Below are positions 35,777 through 47,277 of a DNA stretch of 64,000 nucleotides, one piece after another. This DNA is from Argopecten irradians (lineage: Eukaryota > Mollusca > Bivalvia > Pectinida > Pectinidae): the NCBI RefSeq assembly GCF_041381155.1, contig NC_091139.1, positions 6,324,383 through 6,388,382 of the forward strand, written 5' to 3'. How positions within the stretch are numbered: position 1 is the first letter of the stretch; every line of letters begins with the position of its first letter. The notes beneath the pieces were generated by a model. The model saw only the letters and a program-made list of their open reading frames with translations. It was not told the origin of the DNA and searched no databases. The position numbers were made by a program, and so were the translations under genes.

Positions 35777-36124
35777 TTTGACAACTGAGGGGCACTTCCT
35801 CAACTGTCAAGATTTACCAATCATGCGAGAATGGTGGAATGTGATTGGTCATAATACCAATATGGTCGTTTAATTTTCCTTCTAATCGTTATTTACATTA
35901 TTAAAACTACATGTGTAACAGATAAATAAATATTTTGTTCAAACATCATCAAAGTAACTTTATATTGGGTATTTTCTTTCAAATATCGTCCAATACACGA
36001 TACGAGAATATTTGCTGCTTAGATGATGTCACGTGAGTCCATTCGACAAACCGCGAAATACACACATGTAGGGTTTTAGCATACACGTAAACTTAAGTGG
36101 AATCACACAGTGTCTGCCTTAAAC
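35777..36124. promoter_or_regulatory. bidirectional promoter between NRBP1 and PPM1G
   Basis: 348 bp separate the two divergent start codons. There is no TATA box near either. Three CCAAT boxes cluster on the NRBP side (CCAAT 35817-35821, inverted ATTGG 35844-35848, CCAAT 35857-35861), as in NF-Y-driven housekeeping promoters. A palindromic TCACGTGA E-box is at 36029-36036, and a TTTCGCGG-like site (inverted) at 36051-36058. Transcription start sites are not visible. Shared regulation of the two genes is inferred from layout. Confidence 0.7.
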
Positions 36125-39100
36125 ATGGGTGTGTATCTGTCTACTCCAAACACAGATAAAGATTCTACTGATCAAGAATGCAGCAATTTCACTTACGGAG
36201 CGTCATCGATGCAGGGATGGCGAATGTCTCAAGAGGTATCACAATGACAACACATTTTCCTTGTAGAGGTGCTCCTACACGGATAATGGTGTTTACTCGT
36301 TGCTTTGTGTTTTCATTTTTGACCAGCCGTTTAATTATGCACTTCTTCATGTATCAAAATTCTACAATTGTATCAATAAACCCTCTATTTGGAATCGTGA
36401 CAACCATGCCAAGTGACCTCTAGCAGTGGTAAGCTTCATGGAATTTCCCATGGGTAGTTACCTAAAGTTGGTATCATAGACTAGCTATTGAAGCATAGCT
36501 GTGATGTCATCATGATCTATGGTCATAGCATGAGATATAGTCTGAGACGAGATCTACTACTTTCACCTTTTAGTTATATACCTTTGACTGTGGAATAGTT
36601 TAAAAGAATATCAAGAATTCTACAGGAAAAGGTAAACTATTCAGAATTCCACGGTTGATGTGAAGTGTCTGTGAACATAAAAGTTCTCAGCAGCTACTTG
36701 TTTTAATGCGCAATTGGCATTAAATCGAAAAATAACATGTAATGATTTACTTTATATCCATGCATTCACATTTATTGAATTCATTCCTTACCTATGAAGG
36801 GAAAATTCATTAATGTCCAACTTTTGGCAAGCTTTGGGTTGAAAGTTCACAAATTATTCCACGGGTTGTGATTTTGTTGTCACACCCTCTTAGATAGGGA
36901 AAGTTCTTTTATTTAATAGATTCAGAAATATAGGTTAGTTTTCTTGATAACTAGATATCCCAGCATAATTCTGTGAGTGGCCCAGTGGTTAAGGTGACCT
37001 GGCTTAAAAACCCTCGCTAGATTGTGAGTTTGAATTCCAGGTACTGGCTCATTGGATTTGTCAGTGGTTTTTTCTCCAGGAACTCCCAACTTTCCTCTTC
37101 CTCCCTAACCTGGCACTTCCTTAAATGACTCTGGTTGTTAATAGAAAGTTAGATCAATCAAACTAAGTCAGGCTGTGACTGCAACTACCTATTTCCATTT
37201 GAAAAGAAATAACAGTTCCTTGATCATGACACGTGATGTTTCTGTATTTTTAAGTCCTTTTTAAATTGTCAAAAATGTTTATCATTTTAAAGACCTTTGT
37301 AACTGTTACCACTGGACCAGACTGTTGTGTGGTTCCTATAGTGAAACAAGAAATAACAAGATTACTTCACTTCACAGTTTAATGTTGAGAACAGGGACTG
37401 GTCCAAAGTTTGGTACAGATGTTTTGGAATCAACTGGAGTTACCTCCCTTGACCAATAAAATCTATATCTCTCCACAAAAATATAATGTGGGGTCTTTTT
37501 TTAAAATAGCAATAAGTAAAAGCCCACCTTAGCATATAGCTTATAATATCCATCAAACAATTTCATTTTACACTTTTCAAGAAGATACTGGTAATGGCTA
37601 ATTAAGATTCCTTTGTCAAATGGACTAAACAGAAGAACATGCCATGATATCGCATGGCAATAATGTTTAGATTTATTAGGTGTATTTAATTTAATTTTTG
37701 CTCTTTTAACAGGATGCCCACAATTGTATTCCAAACTTTGATGGAAATAGTACATCATTCTTTGCTGTATATGATGGCCACGGAGGTATGTTATACTAAC
37801 TGACTTTGTTTATACAGGGATCTCTATACCGTTGATCTCTGTTAACTCAACTCATATTCTGTAAAACTCATTTGTGTCAAACACACTTGAATCAAGCACA
37901 TTGGACAATGTTTTGTTAGCTGGTCCCAATTATTTTTTTCTTTCTGTACTAAATTGGTGAAAATACTCTGTTTGATTAAATTTAAATTTTAGAAGACTGA
38001 TTTATCTTCAAACCATGTATGTTTTTCTCAAATGAAGATGTGTATATCCAGGGATTTTTTTCAGCCTGATTTGTGGCCGAATTTTGGCCCCATTCCCCAT
38101 GGCAAAACCTCTTAATTTTTCCCAATTCAAGCATTAAATTTCCCAAAATCAAATTTTATTGAAGACTATCCAAAAACATTGCATGAACTTAGTTGGCTAA
38201 GGCTTTAAATATTTGTGAATTGGCTTCAGAAAAGTACATAAACTACACTAGAAATAAAAAGTCTTATTTGTTATGCTTTATTTCATATTTAATAATTTTC
38301 CCCAAAATCCAGGTTTTGTCGCATATTTTCCCAAATTCAAAGCCAGGGGCCCCATTCCCAAAGGAGTGAGAAAAAGCTCTGATATTCTTCTGTACATGTA
38401 CATGCTTGGTTTTACAGTTGAAGAAAATACTAAGTACAATTTCAGGTGCTGAAGTTGCGCAGTATTGCGCAGAGCATTTCCCCGGGTACTTAAAAACACT
38501 TGACAAGTTCAAGAACAAGGAAATTGGTCCTGCCCTGGAGGAAGCCTTCCTGGGTTTTGACAGCCATTTGCTGACAGATGAAGTTCAGAAAGCTCTCAAA
38601 GTGTCGGCTGGGTTAGATGATGTCCTTGATGATGACGAAGGTATAAATTCCATGATTCAATTATATGCACAATTTGAAAATAAATATTTCATTTGTCCTA
38701 CACTTTCATTTCACCATCAATTCATATTTGAATATAGATGTTTCTGTAAAAGACATCCATGTACCCGGTTCTTCCATTATACCAAATAGGCTATTTCATA
38801 GGGTGTAGGATTACAGTTAAACCTTCATTAGTGTCCACCTCTGTATAAAGAACACCTGCCTAATAAGACCTTTTCTAGGGTCATGGGCTGTAGGATTACA
38901 GTTAAACCTTCATTAGTGCCCACCTCTGTATAAAGAACACCTGCCTAATAAGACCTTTTCTAGGGTCCCTGGGACTGTAATGACCAAGTGGTTAAGATGT
39001 CTCGACATATTACCACCAGCCTGGTTGAGAGTCTGAATCCCATGTGGGTCAGTTGCTAGGAACTGATCGCTGGTCGTTGGTTTTTCTCCAGGTACTCCAA

Positions 39101-42100
39101 CTTTCTTCCACTGACCCTGGCTGTTAATAGGATGTTAAACTAACAAACTCAAATCTAGAGTCCCAAATGACCAATTTCAATACTTTAAAAGTTTACCTGT
39201 GTAAAGATAACTTGGCTATAAGAACTATTTTCCTCTGTCCCTTGGAAGGTCTTTATAGACAGGTTTGACTTTACTTGTATTGCTGACAAATATTTGAATA
39301 AAGCAGCTGGTACAGGTATCACAGGTAATATATTTATTCAGCTGCTGGTTTCTTAAGAAGGTGTTTGTTTGTACATATTTATTGTAACAGAGTTTGTGAA
39401 TATTTTGACGATGTTCATTGTAACAGAGTGTGTGAATATTTTAACAATATTCATTATAACATAGTTAGTGAATACTTTCACGATGTTCATTGTAATAGAG
39501 TTTGTGAATACTTTGACGATGTTCATTGTAACAGAGTGTGTGAATATTTTTACAATATTCATTATAACAGAGTTTGTGAATACTTTCACAATGTTCATTG
39601 TAACAGAGTTTTTGAATACTTTCACGATGTTCATTGTAACAGAGTTTGTTGATACTTTGACGATGTTCATTATAACAGAGTTTGTGAATACTTTGACAGT
39701 GCATATCTTTATATTTTCTAACAGAGAAGGCACGACAGAAGAATGAAGCCGAGATGCTGAGGCAGGAAGCGGACATGCCAATAGAGGAATTAATGGCACA
39801 GTATGAAGGTGCTGGCACGCCTGCAGAAATAAAAAATCTTAGAAAGAAAAAACAAATTAATTCACCAATGATCCGCGCCAAGAGGCCTATGTTTGGTCAA
39901 GGAGATGAGGAGGAGGAAAGTGATATAAAAGACAATGTGCCACTGGACGGGTCTGTCATCCCGCTTAGGGCCACAGCTGACATCCAGGAAAAGCTGGCAA
40001 ACGGTCATGCAGAAAATGAGAATAACTTAAACAGAGAAAAAGAACAGAGTGACATTCTACAGAAAGCCCAAGGAGGTATATCGGCGTCTTCTGGTAGTAA
40101 TGTCAGGAAGATGGAGTGTGATAGTGTGGTTAAAACAGACGAGGAGTCAGTAGAAATTCCGGCTCAGCAGGCCGAGTCATCAGAGGCTTGCTCTTCATCT
40201 GTGTTATCGTCATCTTCATCGTCATCTAGTGGGGGACAATCGGTACAAAATGCGAGTGTTTCTAGCACGGACAATAACCAAGAGGCAGTGTCTAGTAAAC
40301 GCGAGGTCGAGGAATCGGCAGAGGCAGATAGCACATCTCAAGAAACAGGAGTAGCTAAAGTTGGTGGGTCGTCTAGTCAAAACAGCGAGGTGGACGAGAA
40401 ACCATCGTCCACTCACGCATCAGATGGTAGCGTGGATGGATCAGCAGGATCTACACAGGTCAGCAATGGAGGAGGCTCAGCCAGTTCTGCTCAGGTAAAG
40501 AGTTGTCTGGCTTAATACACAGTATATCTGATTTGACCATTTCTCAATAGTTCACTGGCTAAATTTTCGCATGAAAACAACCGACTTTACATTATATATT
40601 GAACACTTGTTCAAATTGACATTGCTCTATTGTCTGTTCCTCTAGCTGTTGATATCCTTAGTGTGTCCTTTCCTGGATAGTTGTCTATTTTCAGTTTGAC
40701 CCTGGAAATTAGATCAGGTCTCGATTTCACGGAACAAAAGTGACGACATAAGTCAAAACTAACTTGAGTTATTAATATTATGTAATATATGTTAATAATT
40801 TCAGACTTAAGTTGTTTTTTTTACTTAAGTTTGTTTTGAGAAATGGGGGCCTGGTGTTTTGTTTAACCATCCAACTCCTACATAAGAATCCACTTACAAG
40901 TTTTGGGTATGGACAAAGAAAAAAATGATATTTTATTGAGTTATTCATATGATTTTACATTGCCAGAATAATGCTGGAGGATCATCATCGTCATCATCAT
41001 CGGGAGGAGGAAAGAAACAAGGCAAGAGCAAGCACTTGGAGGATATAGAAAGTGAGGAAGAAGAATTAGATGAAGAAGACAGCGAAGATGAAGATGTAGA
41101 ATTCAACAGGTATATTACCTGTCATTTGAACAAATATTTTATTGTTTTGTGTGTGATCTTATCAACATTTAAAATTAAAAAAAAAATATAAGAAACTACA
41201 CTGGATATATATATTTGTAATTTGTATTCAAACTTGATTAACTCGAAGTCAGTAAAACCATGGTTCAACTTTTTAAATTGTGTTAAAAAAGTGTAGCTGA
41301 AAAAATTGTAATAAAGTGTAGCTGAAAAAATTGTAATAAAGTGTAGCTGAAAAAATTGTAATAATTTGACTAAGACTAATAATAGAAATCAAATTAAACA
41401 GGCTCTTATGATTAAAATGAATTTGAGCTCACTGAAACCCTGAAGACACATTTGAATCCTTCTATTCATGAGCTGGAACAGTCCATTATGGAATTTTAGG
41501 GGTGAATGAGTAACCAATATCTCATTTACACTTGTGTACATTAAATAGTTACTGCTTGGTAAAGTATCATCTGATAATATTCTAGTCTTTTCCTCTGAAA
41601 TCATTCATGATTTGTTGATTTAACATTTCAGTAGTGACGAGGAAGATGATGAGAGTGATGATAGCGAGGAAAGCGATGAAGAAGAAGATGAAGACGATGA
41701 CATGCTATACCCAGTTGGCAATGAGCAAAACAATGATGAGGTATATTTAGATTTTTGATCTGCATAATAGACTTGGATTCCAATAGGTTTTGTAATACAG
41801 AGGACTCCACATAATCGAATAACGGTTATTCGAATATTTCGGTTATTTGCATAAAATTCTGCGGTCCCGATTTTTTCCTTCTTTATCTTTGTTTTTCAAC
41901 TCCGTGTATTTGCATAGACTTTTACATGACCTCCGGTTATTTGAATAAAATATTTGGGAAATTCAAAAAATAAAATCGAATATTTTTCAATTTTGCAATG
42001 TATTTTTAGCGAAATTCTCCGATATATGTTTCAAGATACTTCGCTTTTACTAGAAATCATCCTGGTAACAGATTAACGTTATAGTATGGCTTGTTATTTT

Positions 42101-45100
42101 ATGCATGAATCTGCAAAGGTATTAGACGCTGTTACGATTTACATCAGCACCGGTTAATTATAACTTTAGTATAATCACTGACTCAAACATCTAATTAAAC
42201 CATTTGCACTTTCAAATATGTTTATTTATTAACGTAACATACCTTAGTTCGCGATCGGTTGGAGAAACCATGCTTCCTTAAAACAATCCCCATTCATGAG
42301 TAGTCTCGTTCAACCAGAGTCTTATTGACTACGACAGACATGTGCGTATCCAGAGTCTTATTGACTACGACAGACATGTGCGTATCAAGCGTCTCGTTGA
42401 ACGAGACATAAAAGCATGCAAAGTCGGCGTACAATGACTACCGCAAATTTCGTACAGTATGTAAGCTTAGGATACAAAAGATACTTGCTACGTTGATTGT
42501 TTCATTGCTACTTGAATATGAATTAATTTCTGAAATGTTATCAAGCTATTCGCCGTACAGATCAACAATACAGGGAGAATTCTCAAAAGACATTTAGACT
42601 TTGAAGTTTAATCACGATCGTAAGTTCATTTTGCCAGGCAAATGTACGCAAATTTGTTTATTATTTAGGTTCAGAATTGTAGACACAAGTCCAATCCTGT
42701 TTAGTAGAATCTGATTGCATTTGATATCGATCGTTTAGCTGTTTCTCAAATATTCACGTGTCGATCTAACGTAAACAAGAATCTAATATTGGAATATTTT
42801 TTGTTATTAAACAATTAAAATCGATTTACAACTTCGAAAATAATTACTTGTGGTTCGTTTTAAGTGTAAATAATTTACGTATTTATCAAGTAAACGAAAC
42901 GATATTTATTTGCCTATTCACATACATATGTGTGGGGTCAAACGGAGGTGCAAAATGTCATCTCCGCCTATTCGAATACTCCGGTTATTTGCATATTTTC
43001 TTCTGGAAAATGACCTATGCAAGTAAGCGGAATCCTCTGTAATTCCATTAACTTGGTTTCATTGCACAGCAAAACCTTAATTGAAAATAAACTTTGAATT
43101 TGTTCCTTGGTCAAAACTTACCAGATCTAGTCATGGGTAGCCTGGCATTGGGGCATCCTCAATACTCCAGGGGTTACTTTCATTATTGTTACATCCACCC
43201 CATAGTAAATCTGGATGCAAGTCAGGAGAAAAAAACTGACCAATCACAGGCATGCAAAGATTGCAGGGACAGTGATGCCCAACTTCAAAGCAACAGTCAA
43301 CCACAGTGTACCATTATTTGATTCTTTTAATGTACATTAAAGAAAATCTCTGTAGATCTGTGATTGGTCAGTTATGTCCTCATGAACTGCCTTCAGGTTT
43401 ACTATGAGATAGTCCAGGGTTGGATTTAACGACCGTGAAAGTAACATATGGAGTATCGAAGATGTTCAGGGCCCATCAGTGACCTTGAAGACACCAAACG
43501 GTTATTTGATTCTTTTGATGTACATCTTTTACTTTTCCCTACTGAAGTGCTACAGGTATACCATACTTGAAGTTGAAGTTCACATTGATCTTAAATATGG
43601 AATAAGGAAAATTTGAATATTTAATACCGTCACAGATTATTAACTTGTTAAGAGCGTTACCTTCACAGATTATTAACTTGTTAAGAGCGTTACCTTCACA
43701 GTCTATTAACTAGAAAATTTTGTTTTCCCAGCCTGGCTTCTGTAGTGGCTGTACAGCCGTTGTGGCTGTGATCCACGATAAGGAAGTCGTGGTGGCCAAC
43801 GCTGGAGACTCCCGCTGTATACTGTGTAGGGATGGCAAGGCTCTGGACCTTTCCTTCGATCACAAACCGGAGGACGATATAGAACGGAACAGGATAGTGG
43901 CAGCAGGGGGGAAAGTCACGAGTGATGGACGAGTGAATGGGGGACTGAATCTCTCCAGAGCCATCGGTAAATATATCCTAGGGTTTTTTTTATCTGTTAG
44001 AATACACCCAGCGATGCACAAACGTTTACCGATCTATATGCCTCGCTGATGTCTTTGTGAATTCTTATTTGCATGTTACAGAGTTATCTGCTCTTTGGAG
44101 TAAGAATTGATTGTCGTGTCATTAGTTTGTTTGGGAAATGATGTCATGTTTAGGGGTATTTCTTCCTTTAAAACATGCTTGATGTTCTGCCCTTTCAGTC
44201 CTTCATAATGATTTGAAATAAAACTATTGAATACACCATCACATTAGAACAGCGTAGACTAGAAAATATTTATTATTTCTAGGTGATCACTTTTATAAAA
44301 GAAACAAAGAGAAAGATGCCAAGGAGCAGATGATCACTGCCCTACCAGATCTCCAGACGGCTACTCTACAGGAGACCGACCAGTTCATGGTGCTGGCCTG
44401 TGATGGTATCTGGTAAGAACTCTAAATATGAAATGGACAGGGCTGGGGAAATGTACTCGTCTGCTCGCCCAGACTAGTGGATTTGGCCGTCAGACAAGTG
44501 AATGTTGATAGCACATTTGTCCATTGGACGAATTAAACATTCTGATACTGATTATGACCTGGACCTTATATAATGTAAATCTTGTTTATCACTCAATATA
44601 TAGGTGACAATTAACTGAATACAGCTTAAACAACACATAATATATGCACATATGCTTAATTATCAGAAAAATATTGAGGGCAAGTGAAAATAACATTCTG
44701 CAAGTAAATTTTAAAAGGAGCACTCACATTTTAAATTTTTTCCACAGCTCTGATGGGAAGATGATAGTGTTACATATGTCTTGTCGTCAGTTTAAGACTT
44801 GAGTATTTTAAAGAGGCACCATATTAATGCCCTACAGATCATTCTTGTTCACTTATGACTACAAATCTATCGTAATAGTGTGTAGATATAGGAAAAAAAT
44901 ATTGGAAAAAAAATTTCCTTGACTTATCCATTGACATTCTTAGAATCACTTTATTTGTCCCCCGCGAAACGCGTTTGCGGGGGATATTGATTTGGGCTCT
45001 GTCCGTCCGTCCGTCCGTCCGTGCGTGCGTCCGTCCGTCCGTCCGAGTATCGTTTCCGGGCTATAACTCCTAAACCGTTCAACTTGGCTACACGAAACTT

Positions 45101-47150
45101 TCTGTACATGTTAGGCTAGTGCTCTAGTTGTGCCTTTTGCTAATGGGAACCTTTCATTTTCGATACTTTTTCTGTTACCATGGAAACTTATTCAAAAATA
45201 CCATATTATTAAAGTTTCCTTTCTATTCCGGGCTATAACTCGAAAACCGTTCAACTTGGCTACACGAAACTTTCTGTACATGTTAGGCTAGTGCTCTAGT
45301 TGTGCCTTTTTTCTAATGGGAACCTTTCATTTTCAATGCTTTTTCTGTTACCATGGAAACTTATTAAAAAATACCATATTATTAAAGTTTCCTTTCTATT
45401 CCGGGCTATAACTCGAAAACCGTTCAACTTGGCTACACGAAACTTTCTGTACATGTTAGGCTAGTGCTCTAGTTGTGCCTTTTGCTAATGGGAACCTTTC
45501 ATTTTCGATACTTTTTCTGTTACCATGGAAACTTATTCAAAAATACCATATTATTAAAGTTTCCTTTCTATTCCGGGCTATAACTCGAAAACCGTTCAAC
45601 TTGGCTACACGAAACTTTCTGTACATGTTAGGCTAGTGCTCTAGTTGTGCCTTTTTCTAATGGGAACCTTCCATTTTCAATACTTTTTCTGTTACCATGG
45701 AAATTTATTAAAAAATACCATATTATTAAAGTTTCCTTTCTATTCCGGGCTATAATCGAAACCATTCAACTTTCTGTACATGTTAGGCTAGTGCTCTAGT
45801 TGTGCCTTTTGCTAATGGGAACCTTTCATTTTCGATACTTTTTCTGTTACTTTTAAATGTCATGTTACTGGAGAGCGGATATATTGTTGTATGAATTTAT
45901 TCAAGGACAATTTACTAAGCTCTGTTCAAATAGTTAAACCTACATGGATGACAATATCAAAATTTAAACTCTTAGTTACAATGAGCTTTATTTATTTTAT
46001 GTTTGAGCTTTCATACACAACTGGGCGCGGGGGATCCATTGACATTCTTAGAATCACTTTATTTGTTAAATGTAACAAACCTGTTTGCAGGCTTCATCTT
46101 ATAAATATTTTTTTCTTGTTTCACAGGAACTACATGACTAGCCAAGAAGTTGTGGACTTTGTTTCGGAGAGGTTAAAGGATCCAGAGAAAAAGAAAAAAC
46201 CTTCAATCATTTGTGGAGAGGTATATTGTTTATGCCAATCAATTATATATTTCCCAATTCTGTCGACAGGTTTACCTCTCATCTTATCTCAGTAGGATCA
46301 TAATAAAACTTCACTTTTTCAAATATTCCTGTAAACGAGTCTGAAAGGGAAATGTCTGGGATCAACTCAAATCATTTTGAGATGATAGGTTCAGCATGAT
46401 ATTTGTGGACATTCTAAAGCCAATAATAGCACAATTTCTTGTTCATTATATTGGCAAGTTTTCTTATTTTCAATTACCGAGGAGAAGCACAAAATAACCC
46501 TGAAAGTGATACGATCGAAAAGGAATATATATTTCATGTAGAGAAAACTTTGTCCAAATCAAGTTCTAATGACAGAAAAGGTAAATAAATGTTAAAGATT
46601 TTTGTCAAGGAATCTCTAATACTGGCTCCTTGTGCTTACATTCTTCGTCTTTCAGTCAGAGTTCTCTAAAATAAACTAATTTTGGTGAATACAATGTACC
46701 GTATTTGGTCCAGGGCACTTAGTTTAAATTTGGAATAACCTTTCAGAAAAAGGTACGCAAAAAAAACCATCAATCAATTTGGAAAAGAAATCAATAAAGA
46801 CACCTATTAAAACAATTTTCCTATTATAGTCTGCATTAAATTCAATGTAAGTGAAATTGAGATCTTAACAAAGATGGGGGACACAAAGATGGGGGTGCTT
46901 ATTGTGTTAAATACAGTATGTGTATATGTTTATGCTTGATGATTCTATCTTTTTACATTAAATATTTTTGCCTTAACAGATTTTTGACTACTGCCTCGCA
47001 CCAAATACACTTGGAGATGGAACTGGCTGTGACAACATGACCTGTATTATTGTAACTTTCGACCAGATGTGGAACAATAATCAAAACAAGCGTGCCGCTG
47101 ACCAGCTCGATGGACAGCCAGAAAAGCGCGCCAAGGTGGAGCAGACATGA
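36125..47150 (+). CDS. PPM1G: PPM1G-type PP2C protein phosphatase, 10 coding exons, 676 residues
   Basis: Complete orthologue of the metal-dependent Ser/Thr phosphatase PPM1G, a nuclear enzyme acting on spliceosome and histone substrates in mammals. Exons: 36125-36235, 37713-37785, 38446-38640, 39725-40494, 40967-41109, 41632-41740, 43732-43966, 44283-44412, 46127-46220, 46980-47150. Total 2031 nt; all phases agree and all junctions are GT-AG. It starts [12 protein letters not shown], the usual MGxYLS N-myristoylation-like start. Metal and catalytic motifs are intact: ED 37-38, YDGHGG 57-62, ANAGDSR 489-495, [20 protein letters not shown] with D586, and GTGCDNMT with D638. As in PPM1G, an acidic insert splits the PP2C domain, here about 340 residues (127-467), Ser-rich then Glu/Asp-rich; human PPM1G has 546 residues in all. 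A basic NLS-like tail ([19 protein letters not shown]) ends the protein. Introns hold a pogo-like element, a pearl-like element and SINEs. Confidence 0.96.
36974..37165 (+). mobile_element. tRNA-derived SINE in PPM1G intron 1
   Basis: A tRNA-like head (GTGAGTGGCCCAGTGGTTAA, then GTTTGAATTCC as B box), a TTTTTTCTCCAGGAACTCCC body and a CTGGTTGTTAATAG tail match the copies at 38972 and 49687. Diverged. Confidence 0.65.
38805..38965. repeat. direct duplication of about 78 bp in PPM1G intron 3
   Basis: Two nearly identical copies of a segment from GTAGGATTACAGTTAAACCT to AATAAGACCTTTTCTAGGGT. The same words recur in diverged form at 39180-39270. Likely part of a dispersed element whose ends were not resolved. 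Confidence 0.6.
38972..39155 (+). mobile_element. tRNA-derived SINE in PPM1G intron 3
   Basis: Head CTGTAATGACCAAGTGGTTA, B-box-like GAGTCTGAATCCC, body GGTTTTTCTCCAGGTACTCC, tail CCCTGGCTGTTAATAGGATG followed by TTAAAC. Same family as 49687-49915. Confidence 0.7.
39385..39712 (+). repeat. 36-bp minisatellite ending at the PPM1G exon 4 acceptor
   Basis: Nine copies of a 36-bp unit (ATTGTAACAGAGTTTGTGAA plus TACTTTGACGATGTTC). The true acceptor of exon 4 (TTTTCTAACAG, exon from 39725) follows the last copy and has the same AACAG-AG junction as each unit, so every unit carries an acceptor-like site. Thirty-six is divisible by three. The array occupies the last 340 bp of intron 3. Confidence 0.9.
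41281..41365. repeat. 25-bp triplicate in PPM1G intron 5
   Basis: Three near-perfect copies of GTGTAGCTGAAAAAATTGTA plus ATAAA, ending in a diverged flank. Confidence 0.85.
41430..41510. mobile_element. short foldback repeat, CACCCCT family
   Basis: Contains GGAACAGTCCATTATGGAAT then TTTAGGGGTGAATGAG, matching 2863-2950 and 19155-19240. In PPM1G intron 5. Confidence 0.5.
41798..43039. mobile_element. pogo-like non-autonomous DNA transposon, copy 2
   Basis: 1242 bp bounded by TA, same orientation and nearly the same sequence as 33686-34965, with inverted outer CAGAGGAYTCC ends. It differs by a direct duplication of about 41 bp near 42317-42386 (CAGAGTCTTATTGACTACGA repeated) and by loss of about 90 bp near 42590 that copy 1 retains. 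No transposase frame. In PPM1G intron 6. Confidence 0.8.
43154..43464. mobile_element. CATCCTC-family MITE in PPM1G intron 6
   Basis: Ends CATCCTCAATACTCCAGGGG and GGAGTATCGAAGATG, inverted; the interior matches the 14078-14394 element (GCAACAGTCAACCACAGTGT). No clear 9-bp target duplication remains. It sits about 115 bp beyond the end of the pogo-like copy 2. Confidence 0.7.
43625..43712 (+). repeat. 33-bp repeat just upstream of PPM1G exon 7
   Basis: Units of ATTATTAACTTGTTAAGAGC plus GTTACCTTCACAG; two full copies and flanking partials, each ending CACAG like a 3' splice site. The last partial copy stops about 20 bp before the true acceptor (TTTTCCCAG, exon from 43732). Confidence 0.8.
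44926..46066. mobile_element. pearl-like element in PPM1G intron 8
   Basis: The body, 44959-46033, starts with a hairpin (CCCCCGCGAAACGCGTTTGC, then GGGGGAT), a TCCG microsatellite (about 45001-45046), then five copies of a unit of about 160-175 bp (TTCCGGGCTATAACTCGAAA to ATTATTAAAGTTTCCTTTCT), a unique tail, and GCGCGGGGGATCC. Pearl elements of bivalves have this plan (ACGG/CCGT microsatellite plus a tandem core of about 160 bp) and are now grouped with Helentron-type non-autonomous elements. A 33-bp sequence flanks the insert as a perfect direct repeat (44926-44958 and 46034-46066), longer than usual for that group. No protein coding. Confidence 0.8.
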
Positions 47151-47271
47151 ACCACGGGAGCCACTTCTCTGACAGCTTTATAATAGGCAGTCTTATCCTC
47201 ATGTATAAAGCAATCTTGATGATAACAGCCTGTTCAAAACTGCACAATTTTATCCATGTTTTTATGGATGA

Positions 47272-47277
47272 AATAAA
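47272..47277 (+). promoter_or_regulatory. likely PPM1G poly(A) signal
   Basis: AATAAA about 120 bp after the stop codon, the first canonical signal downstream. Later AATAAA words at about 47884 and 48714 could give longer 3' ends. Confidence 0.55.
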
